Assembly (NCBI GenBank): GCA_949987705.1
Contig: OX465284.1
Location: 64,837,470-64,901,469, forward strand
Length of the DNA stretch: 64,000 bases
Reading direction: 5' to 3'
DNA from: Thereva unica
Lineage: Eukaryota; Arthropoda; Insecta; Diptera; Therevidae
Part shown: piece by piece, positions 55,683 to 64,000 of the stretch
Layout: every line of letters starts with the position of its first letter
How positions within the stretch are numbered: position 1 is the first letter of the stretch
The notes under the pieces: generated by a model
Told to the model about the DNA's origin: nothing
What the model saw: the letters and a program-made list of their open reading frames with translations, nothing else
The model's database searches: none
Position numbers and translations under genes: made by a program

Positions 55683-56400
55683 GTGTCAAGCAACGCTTGT
55701 CCTTGACAGTTTTGCTCCCGTTTGAACAGTTTAAAAATTTCTTCGTAAAAATTAAATTTGTGAATTGAAGTTATACTTTTTTTTAAGAAGTAACGTGATA
55801 AACGTGCTAGATAAACATTAGTATGGATAAAATTAAGTGAGCTGTAAAAGGTTGTTCGGCGAAGAAAACGCCATGGAAGGCAACTGAGAACATTAGCTAT
55901 CATAAGTTAGTAATTTTTCTTAATTTACGAATATCAAGTGTAGAGTTTATCCTTCCAATTGGAAAAATAAACTGTCTTGTTGGATATTCAGTTGTTTTTG
56001 GAAGCTCGAGTACATTTAAAAATAAATAAAAGGGGCAGTTTTTCTCCACAATTTTAAATGTAAATAAGCTTGACCGCAATAACAAAATACATTGTCTAAC
56101 TTGAATAGAGGGATTAAAGGAGCGTAAAGAAAAGAAGAAAAAACTTGAACGTAGAGGCGTAGCGAAATTTCTTCAAGTTTGCGAAGGATTTGCTGCAAAC
56201 ATTTAGCCAAGTGATGTGTTCTCATCGAGATGGTTGCTGAGAAACGCAATTCCTCCCGGTTTTTGACTAAATACGACATCGCCATTGTCCAGGTTATACA
56301 CAAATCCTAAAGAATGCTGTGCATAAGTGTTTCCGAAATGATTCCCCGATTTTAATTATTTGGACTTCCTTCTCTTCTCTGTTCAAAGCTCGTAATCTAC

Positions 56401-57572
56401 ACTACCCAAAATGCGCTGTACGAACAGTGTGGGGAAGCAATACAAATCCTGCTTCTCGAAGTTCGTCGGCATGATTATTTGAATATAAAGGGAAGCTTCC
56501 ATATTCGAATTCAGAGAAAAGTGAAATAGAACTTTCGCTGATGGTCAAAGACCAAATATCGCCCTTATATAACGACAGTCTGGGCCAGAAAAAATGCAAA
56601 TAATCAGACAAATGTCGATCTGAGAATGATAAAATAAAAAAATGGTTGTAAAAGAGCCGGATTGGCCTAGCCCATTCGAGTAAATACTCGAAGGGCCGGA
56701 GATTGAGTTTCAGGATTTTTTTTATGAAGAAACTTAAAGTTTCGTCATAATTGTGACTACGCTTACAAAGATCGACCCTCGATTCTCTTCCTCGCCTCTC
56801 TTCACCGCCTTCGGCCGACCACCCTCGCCGCCTGAGAGAAGTATTCTCAGAGCTGGCCTCTTAGACCGTGATATAGACGCACGGCGGGCGCAGTAGGATT
56901 GCTGCATGGAATGTGCAGTATTTGCTCGAAAATTTCGATTTACTATGGATCCTGGATAGGCTCGTGCAATAGGCGCACGGCGCGGACCGTGCTAATTTCT
57001 CCTCTACCTTTTTATATATAAACTCAATCCGACCCTGAGTTGTAAAACAAAAAAATAATTATTGATCAATTTTAGATTTTTTCTTTAATTTTTAAGAAAT
57101 GCATCCCTTGCCTCCAAAGACACCACGCCAGTACATAATACAATGCATAGTACATAATACAGAGTGCATAATACATATTACCTAGTACCCAGTACATATT
57201 ACAAAGTAAATAATACATAGTACTAATACATAATACATGGCACAGAGTGCATAGTATATAATATATACAAAGCATGTAGTGGCCTGGTTGGCCAATAACC
57301 AAAAATTTATTATTAATGTACTGTTTAAATTTTTATTATATATTTACATGGCGAGTTTGAAGTTATAACTATCTTATATTGACAAATGGTTGCTTTTTAT
57401 AGGCTGGAGATATTCCACCGCCTACTTTCAAGTAGGCCTGCCCGCCTGCTATTTTAAATTAATGTATGGGATACCAGGTAGCTGCTGTCATAGCCTACCT
57501 GGTTCCCTATAAGCATAGTGCATAGTACAAAATATATAGTGCATAATACATAGAATCAAATCCAGATTTCAT
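56401..57572. other. Intergenic with simple repeat array and small palindromes
   Basis: 56,400-57,060 holds no recognised feature apart from GC-richer patches. About 57,120-57,275 is an array of ATACATAGTACATA-type units. Around 57,400-57,510 a short palindromic element (ACCAGGTAGCTGC...GCCTACCTGGT) is present. The array continues on the other side of the retroelement at 60.21-60.31 kb. Confidence 0.55.
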
Positions 57573-60213
57573 AATATAACATTCATCACCGTGCACGCGC
57601 CTACAGAAGAAAAACCAGAACAAGAAAAATATGACTTCTATGAAACTCTTAGGGTGACCTATGACCAAATCCCTTCTTACGACATGAATATCGTATTAGG
57701 GGACTTTAATGCTAAAATAGGTAAGGAACCATATTATTATCCTTACGCTGGTAAGTTCTCGTTGCACGAGGATTCAAACGATAACGGGAACAGAATGGCC
57801 GAATTTGCTATCGCAAGAAGTTTGTCAATAGCTAGCACCTGGTTTAACCATAAGAATATACACAAAAAGACATGGACATCACCAGATGACAGGCATCATA
57901 ACCAAATTGACCATGTTCTAGTTGACACTAGGCATGGAAGCAGCATACTGGATGTAAGAAGTTTCCGAGGAGCGAATGTAGACACCGATCACTATCTAGT
58001 TGTTGGGAAAAAGAGGACGAAAAAACTAGCGACAATAAATAGAAGAAACAATGATAGACAAATAAAGTGGAATATAGAAAAATTAAAAAATGTAGAATCA
58101 AACAACAGTATGAAATTATGTTAACAGAAAAGCTTGAGCAAATAACAAGGAGTCTGGAAATGGAAACTGATCTGAACCTGATATGGAACTCTATAAAAGA
58201 AAAAATTATAGAAACAAACAACTGTGTATAAGGCACACAAAACCACGAAATAAGGATACATTGGTTTGATAATCAATGCAAGAGCAGCATTGAAATAAAA
58301 AACCATGCAAGACAGGTGTACCTAACAAGAATGACTAGAGGAAACCATGAGAAATATGTAGCAGCACGAAGAGACACGAATAAGTTATTAAGGAAGAAAA
58401 AACGTGATTACTTCAGAATTAGAATAAGTGCGATCAAGCAAAGCTACAGTAATAAAGACACTAGAAATTTCTACAAAGAAGTCAACATGATTAAGAAAGG
58501 ATACAAACCCACCTGCACCATGGTAAGAAGAGAAGATGGTACTATAGCTAGTAGTATCGATGACATACTCGAGGTGTGGGAGAAATACTTTAGAGACTTC
58601 TTCAAAGAGAATATAAGCCTAACACAGGGAGCAGCGGAAAACCGTAATACAGATGACCCAGAAAACGATACGCCAGATCCTACAATGGAGGAAGTTGAAA
58701 ATGCCATAGCGAAACTGAAAAATCACAAAGCTCCAGGTCCAGATGGCATACCCACGGAAATCTTAAAAAATGGTCGGGAGAAGTTATGCCAGGCCTTACA
58801 TAGTCTAATCGTAAAATTATGGAGAAGCAGCAAGATGCCAGAAGAATGGCTTTTAGGCACAATAGTCCCAGTCCATAAAAAAGGTGAATTGATGAGCTGC
58901 AAAAACTACAGGCCAATATCTCTTCTGAACACAGCTTACAAAGTGTTTTCACATATTTTATTTAATAGACTGAAACCACATTTGGAAGATAAAGTAGGTG
59001 ATTACCAAGCAGGATTTAGAACGAACAGATCGACAACAGACCAGATTTTCATAATGAGACAAATACTTGAAAAATTCTGGGAAGAAAACATTGATATACA
59101 TCTTCTTTTTATAGACTATAAAAATGCATACGATCTGCTAAATAAAAGAGAGTTGTGGAATAAGATGAATCAAATGGGTTTCCCCAGAAAATTAATAGAT
59201 CTCTGCAGGATGACAACCAAAAATTGTGAAACACAAGTGAGAATTCGAGGTTGTAACTCCACCAATTTTCCTCAAGAATCGGGTCTGCGACAAGGAGATG
59301 CAATCTCACCAATACTTTTTAACATTGCTCTCGAAGCAATAATGAGAGAAACACAGCTTAATGGAGCAATTAGCATCTTCACAAGGAACATCCAGATACT
59401 AGCCTTCGCAGATGATATAGTCATAATTGGACGCAAAGCACAAGAGGTAAAGGAAACCTTTTTCAACATTGTAGAAAGCTCAGCAAAGTTCAATCTACGA
59501 GTAAATGACACCAAAACAAAATATATGATCGTATCAAAACAAGGACATCGGCTAGGACGAAGTATCAGCCTTGGCGATCATATTGTGGAAATTGTAGAAA
59601 ACTTTATCTACTTAGGGACAATGCTTACTGCACAAAACCATATAAAGGACGACATCCATAGACGCATCGTAGCCGCAAATAAAATCTATTTCGCACTAGT
59701 CCCGGTCTTTAAAAACAAAGAAATTTCAAGACAATGCAAAATCAGACTATACAAAACGTTAATCCGCCCAGTTCTATGCTATGGGTCTGAGCCTTGGACA
59801 TTGACCCAACAAACAGAAAACCAGCTTAAAATCTTCGAAAGGAAGATCTTAAGAAGAATATTTGGCGCAGTAAGGGTTAACCAAAACGAATGGCGCATTA
59901 GGACAAATGAGGAACTTCAACAAATGTATGACGACATAAACATATCTACATACATAAGATTGAACAGACTGCGATGGCTTGGACACGTTCTACGGGCTCC
60001 AGAAGAAAGAATGCTAGCCAGGATTTTTCATGGAAGATCATCTGGAAGAAGAAGAGTAGGACGACCAAGAAATGTGGATGGATGACGTGCTAGAAGATAT
60101 ACGAAAACTTCGTATATCAAACTGGAGAGAGCTAGCAAGACGTAGAGAAGACTGGAAGAGGAGACTTCAAGAGGCCCGAGTCCTGCAAGGACTGTAGCGC
60201 CATTTAAGAAGAA
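57573..60213 (+). pseudogene. RTE-like non-LTR retrotransposon, best preserved copy, 5'-truncated
   Basis: The endonuclease C-terminal part (57,591-58,124) has VHAPTEEKPE, VLGDFNAKIG, NQIDHVLVD and the DTDHYLV end. A one-base loss near 58,099 shifts the frame (compare 29,935), and a TAA lies near 58,229 where the right-arm copy has TTA. The long frame (58,316-60,085, 589 residues) carries NHKAPGPDGIPTEILKNG, NYRPISLLNTAYK, LLFIDYKNAYDLL, GLRQGDAISPILFNIALEA, FADDIVIIG, FIYLGTML, RPVLCYGSEPWT, RIFGAVRVNQNEW, RLRWLGHVLR and GRRRVGRPRN. A 2-base loss then shifts frame before the last basic region. The 3' end is (GAA)n after GCGCCATTTAAG. RT and endonuclease act together in target-primed integration. 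The RT core looks intact, but the element is 5'-truncated and cannot be autonomous as it stands. Confidence 0.9.
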
Positions 60214-60658
60214 GAATACATAGTACCTAGTATAAGGTACATAATACATTAAATCAAAGTACACAGCACATTATACGTAATATATACATAATATAATATT
60301 ATTTTACTATATAATACAAACTAAAACTCCCCAAGACAAATTTTTCCCACAAAAGTGCTCATAAAAAAGTGCGCGTGACGCGAGTTTTTAATTTTTATCC
60401 CAGGCCAAAAAGTGCCTGTAATAGGACATTCATAATTTGTGTTAAACGTCGAGAAATCGTAAAATGTTATCTTCGAAATAGACAAGATTGTGGACGACCT
60501 TTAAATTTCCATGTTAAACTGTCAATTTGCTCCATTTTGGTCCATTCCCATATGTCAGACGGTATTTCTAACTTTTGACAAATTTCATAGAGCTCCATAT
60601 GATGTCAGCAGTTCTAAAAAGCTGTATTGAGTTTTTTGCCATCAATCTGGCGCTTCTT
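60214..60658. other. ATACATAGTA array and unrecognised DNA
   Basis: 60,214-60,310 continues the ATACATA(G/A)TA-type simple repeat that also lies 5' of the retroelement. The rest has no supported feature. Confidence 0.55.
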
Positions 60659-61862
60659 TAAAGGACCCCGCACAAATTATATGGAAACGTGCTTTCGGTC
60701 AAATTGGCTGGAATTTTACTATGTTGTAGCTGACATCGTCCTGATCAAAAGTGTTCATGGGCACGAAACCCAAAAATTAGATCTTTTGGGGTTTTCAGGT
60801 ACTTTTAGGATTTACCTCTCTTTTGCCTCCCACGGCCCCAAAACAAGTCGTAGGAGGCTCCAAGACCCCTCAATATTTTCGTAACGGTACCTACTATTAG
60901 TAAAAAATACCATAAAAATCCCCCCTTGCCTCTAATGGGGACAGGGGGCGGTCCGTATGGCTGCAACAGGTAAAATGAACTTATGCACTTTATACTTTTA
61001 CCTCCCACGGCCCCAAAAAAAATCGTAGGAAGCTCGGAGACCCCGGAAAATCTTCGTAATTAATCGTACAGTTACACAAAAATGATATAAAAATCCGCAT
61101 TTCCCTCTAAGGGGGTCAAAAAGGGTCCTAAAAGTTTGCCCCCCTCCCATATGCACCCTATGCACGCCACCCATGTCTAAATTATAAAACTAGTTAATTA
61201 CCTTGTAATAATTCATAATCAATCAAAAAAAAGTCATTGCACCTCACCTGGGGCTCTAATTACATCGATTTGTAGGTGCATCAAAAAATTCTCAATTCCA
61301 AGCTTGAAAAAGTTACTGATTACATTTTGAGATCTCCCCAATTCAGTTGCAATTTGACATTCTTTAAATCCAGCTTTCTGAAAATCTAAAATTCTCTGCT
61401 TCTCTACTTCCCTTAAAACTTTTCCACGTGGCATTGTTTATTGGTTTTAATCAATTAATAAAAATGAAATAAAACTACTGTTACAAATAACGCACAACTA
61501 ATTTTTTGGGGCCGTGGGAGGTAAAAGTATAAAGTGCATGAGTGCATTTTACCTGTTGCAGCCATACGGACCGCCCCCTAGCCCAATTAGAGGCAAGGGG
61601 GGATTTTTATGGTATTTTTTACTAATAGTAGGTACGGTTACGAAAATATTGAGGGGTCTTGGAGCCTCCTACGACTTGTTTTGGGGCCGTGGGAGGCAAA
61701 AGAGAGGTAAATCCTAAAAGTACCTGAAAACCCCAAAAGATCTAATTTTTGGGTTTCGTGCCCATGAAAACTTTTGATCAGGACGATGTCAGCTACAACA
61801 TAGTAAAATTCCAGCCAATTTGACCGAAAGCACGTTTCCATATAATTTGTGTGGGGTCCTTT
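60659..61862. mobile_element. 1.2-kb long-TIR element with a Tc3-like transposase fragment
   Basis: About 350-bp terminal inverted repeats start with AAGGACCCCGCACAAATTAT on the left and the matching inverse on the right (…ATAATTTGTGTGGGGTCCTT). The right edge reads TACAAAGGACC on the minus strand, consistent with TA plus CAAAGGACC; the left edge has lost this. The loop holds a Tc3-like helix-turn-helix sequence. It looks like an internally deleted Tc1/mariner-type element that gained long inverted ends. Confidence 0.75.
61234..61434 (-). pseudogene. Tc1/mariner (Tc3-type) transposase N-terminal fragment
   Basis: 67 residues starting MPRGKVLREVEKQRILDFQK, followed by a second helix-turn-helix part ATELGRSQNVISNFFK. 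This is the paired DNA-binding N-terminus of Tc3-like transposases. The DDE catalytic region is absent. It could in principle still bind the element's ends. Confidence 0.75.
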
Positions 61863-62188
61863 GTATTTTAATTTTTGTTTAATTTAATATGCGCGGCCTA
61901 AATTTCCTCTTGATAGATTATAATAATGAAAATAACCAGATGACTACTGCAGTCACTATATTGTCACCACTTTCTTTTAATTCAACCAAATCGTAAGAAC
62001 CGTGAATTGTTTTTTCTGAATTCAGCCCGTTAAAAAATCTTATTTCAAGAAATTACAAACAAGCCCAACTTTCTGCCATGGCAATGAGTGCTTTGAATAG
62101 AGAAGATAAGAAACCAAGCATAGCGTACATGTATCTTTGAATAGAGACAATAGAGAAGATAAGGAACCAAACATAGCGAACATGTAAC
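61863..62188. other. Intergenic, nothing recognised
   Basis: A short duplicated motif (AATAGAGA(A/C)(G/A)ATA) near 62,097-62,165 is the only structure seen. Confidence 0.45.
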
Positions 62189-62745
62189 GGATTCGAGGGA
62201 AGCACTTGAGCTCACGAAATTTTCTCTCTAATTCTCCCTCTCCACTGGTGTCAAGTAACGGAGTGGAAAACGCGCGAGAAGGCAACTGAGAACTTTCACT
62301 ATCATAGGAAAGTAATTTTCGTTAATTTATGAATATAAAGAGTAAAATTGATCCTTTCAATCCAAAGAATAAAGTGTCGCGTTGCATATTCAGTTGTTTT
62401 TTTGGAAACGCGAGTACATTTAATGTCAATAAAAATAAATTAAAAGCGCAGTTTTGCCCCACAATTTCTAATGTAAACAAACTTTGACCACAACAACAAA
62501 ATACAGAGGCGTAGCGAAATTTGTTCAGGTTTGCGAAGGGTTTGCTCCAAACATTAAGCCAAGTGTAGTGTTCTCATCGGGATGGTTGCTGAGAAAAGCC
62601 ATCCCTCCCGGTTTTTGAGTAAATATCACACCGCCATTGCCCGGGTTAGACACAAATCTTAAAGAATGCTGTGCATAAGTGTTACCGAAATGCTTCTCCG
62701 ATATTAATTATTTGCGCTTCCTTCTTTTCTCTATTCAAAGAATGA
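62189..62745. repeat. Uninterrupted copy of the repeat at 53.64-56.40 kb
   Basis: Carries the empty target site of the 53.7-kb LTR insertion (CTGGTGTCAAG near 62,249). It runs up to the promoter region of the last gene, so the 53.6-56.4-kb copy may be a duplicate of upstream gene flank. Confidence 0.7.
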
Positions 62746-63184
62746 GTGGCTCTTTCGTGTCGCAATTCTCTTACCAAAAAAAATCTGCATCTCTTAAACA
62801 GCTGACGGACCAAAACAAAAGCAAATTCCTGAAGAGAGTGCAATTCTCGTGCTGCCAGAGCGCTTTTTCTCGCAACGAAAGCAGTAGGGCACTACGCCAC
62901 TCGCACTTTCTGTACACTCGGCTTTTCGTGGATTTTCCTGTTTGCTGGCAACTTGCCTCTGTGTAGTGTAAACCGAACGCTTCAGCTAGGAACACACAAG
63001 CGAAACTCCAGTGCCGTGGCGGATGAATGGATTTTTTAAACTGAATTTTTAGTGAAAACATTCTGGAATTTCTTAGAGAATTTACGACTGAAAAGTGCGA
63101 TTTTTATTGATTAAAGTGAATTAATTCCGTATTTCTAAGGAAACTCGTAGGTGGTTGAGTGGTTCTTGGGACAATTGAAAGAAA
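62746..63184 (+). promoter_or_regulatory. Promoter and 5' untranslated region of the last gene
   Basis: GC content rises relative to the surroundings and no repeat is evident. The leader just before the ATG is purine-rich (GACAATTGAAAGAAAATG). No TATA box stands out. The exact transcription start cannot be read. Confidence 0.4.
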
Positions 63185-63281
63185 ATGAGTTCCAAATGTG
63201 ATGATTATGCATCAAGGAATTTCGCCTTCGATGTTGACATGGTCATGGAGATGGACATCAACGGCAAACCTGGCGGCTCCG
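63185..63281 (+). CDS. First coding exon of an unrecognised gene (continues beyond window)
   Basis: ATG 63,185 opens a 32-codon exon: MSSKCDDYASRNFAFDVDMV, then MEMDINGKPGGS. It ends in phase 1 at a strong donor (G|GTGAGT at 63,282). Context at the ATG (GAAAATGAG) is favourable for insects. The exon uses more GC at third positions than the flanks and lies outside known repeats. I do not recognise the protein. The acidic DVDMVMEMD run followed by a Gly-Gly turn is the only visible feature. The next exon is not within the remaining 0.7 kb as far as I can tell. Confidence 0.6.
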
Positions 63282-64000
63282 GTGAGTTACTTTTTATGTG
63301 ATTACAACTATAACAATCGAAAGATCGCTTCTTACTATGAGAAATTAACGCTATAAATCTAATATTTCTTCCGGCGCCACCGCCATCCCTTTGTTCTGTC
63401 TGAGAAGTCGTAGGGGGTGAGTGACGTGTTCTCCATTTTTGCACAATTTCACAACTACGTCATTGCGTCCAAACCCCAAGAAAAAACAAGCAGAAAAGTT
63501 TTTCGCCACCAGTCGCCATGTCAATTCGTTATTTATGAATGCCATAAATCGTACATTTTTTTATTGCCCACGATGTCAAAACAGCTACAGGGGTGCGGGG
63601 ATTATCTAGAGGTCAGGGTAAATAAAGAAAGGCTGGCCCGTGTACTAGCCGGTCGGGAGTTGATCTCCGCAATTACGGGACAAATTACGGGCCATGTTGA
63701 CGGCAATGTGCTCAGTTGACAGTTTCTTGTTTGCTTTCTTCTTCGTACCTTTAGCTTTAATCATCGTCTCGATAATCGCTTTGCTTGAAAAAACTCGCTA
63801 GGCACATTTTTTGGTATATTCAAGTTTTTTTGCACTTATTTTGACATTGAATTGTTGGTGCGTTGTTGCTGCAATAATTATCAGAATTTTAAAAAGGGAA
63901 ATTTATATGGGTCGAGAGGTGAATGTCTCGTGGTCGATGTGAATAGTGCCCTTACAATGATTCTATGCATTCTACTACGATTACATGCCGGACTGAGGAC
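63282..64000. other. Intron of the last gene
   Basis: Begins GTGAGTTACT. Open frames inside (for example 63,417-63,719) lack domains and splice context. Nothing else recognised to the end of the window. Confidence 0.5.

Larger units (their letters stand above)
53640..56400. repeat. Diverged copy of the repeat at 62,189-62,745, split by a solo LTR
   Basis: Flanking parts 53,640-53,710 (CGGATTCGAGGGAAGCACTT) and 55,683-56,400 match 62,189-62,745 in order, including AAGGCAACTGAGAAC, ATATTCAGTTGTTTTTGGAA, GGCGTAGCGAAATTT and TAAAGAATGCTGTGCATAAG. Similarity is moderate, with indels. No coding capacity was seen. Function or element class unknown. Confidence 0.7.

Noticed and set aside
63417..63719. 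100-codon frame in the last intron as the next exon
   Set aside because: No convincing acceptor or donor pair joins it in phase to exon 1, and it has no recognised domain.

Overview
The window looks like AT-rich nuclear DNA from an animal, most likely an insect. The evidence is spliced genes with short GT-AG introns, dense nested transposons, RTE-, Jockey- and CR1-type retroelements, a hAT element and many MITEs. No operons or bacterial signals were seen. The species cannot be named from the sequence alone. I had no alignment tools, so identities and boundaries were read by eye and most edges carry an error of a few bases.

Layout. 1-6.6 kb is intergenic DNA with small MITEs and a higher-order minisatellite. 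6.7-20.0 kb holds nested foldback-like elements and the left arm of a very large inverted duplication (about 8.96-19.7 kb, mirrored at 30.3-37.84 kb). Both arms carry the same RTE retroelement, Jockey-like fragment, 269-bp tandem array, hairpin MITEs and a 1.08-kb inverted-repeat element. Only the left arm carries a 3.2-kb DNA transposon, with a clean empty site in the right arm, and that transposon is itself split by a Transib-like element. 20.0-30.3 kb is the spacer between the arms: a dead CR1-like element, then a 4.5-kb hAT element (8-bp target duplication) whose leader was hit by a solo-LTR-like insertion, then the 5' part of the right-arm RTE copy interrupted by a TTA-flanked MITE. 34.98-42.1 kb holds a tandem repeat of part of the right arm, separated by a 604-bp block that also occurs in an intron downstream, and ends in a 1.57-kb near-perfect palindrome. 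42.1-43.4 kb is a cluster of MITE copies.

Host genes. The only complete, confidently recognised one is a TMC-family (transmembrane channel-like) gene on the plus strand, 44.1-52.1 kb, with 11 coding exons that join in frame to about 773 residues. Its 5.1-kb seventh intron is filled with retroelement debris. A possible small secreted-protein gene lies at 52.7-53.1 kb. The first coding exon of an unrecognised gene lies at 63.19-63.28 kb and the gene continues beyond the window. A very short exon-like ATG segment with promoter-like flank is present in both arms of the inverted duplication. The remaining 53.6-62.7 kb holds a second solo LTR, the best preserved RTE copy, a long-TIR Tc3-like element and two diverged copies of a repeat that lies next to the last gene.

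Nested insertions give a relative order of events: RTE insertion, then MITE and tandem-array insertion into it, then inverted duplication, then the 3.2-kb transposon in one arm, carrying or later receiving the Transib-like element.
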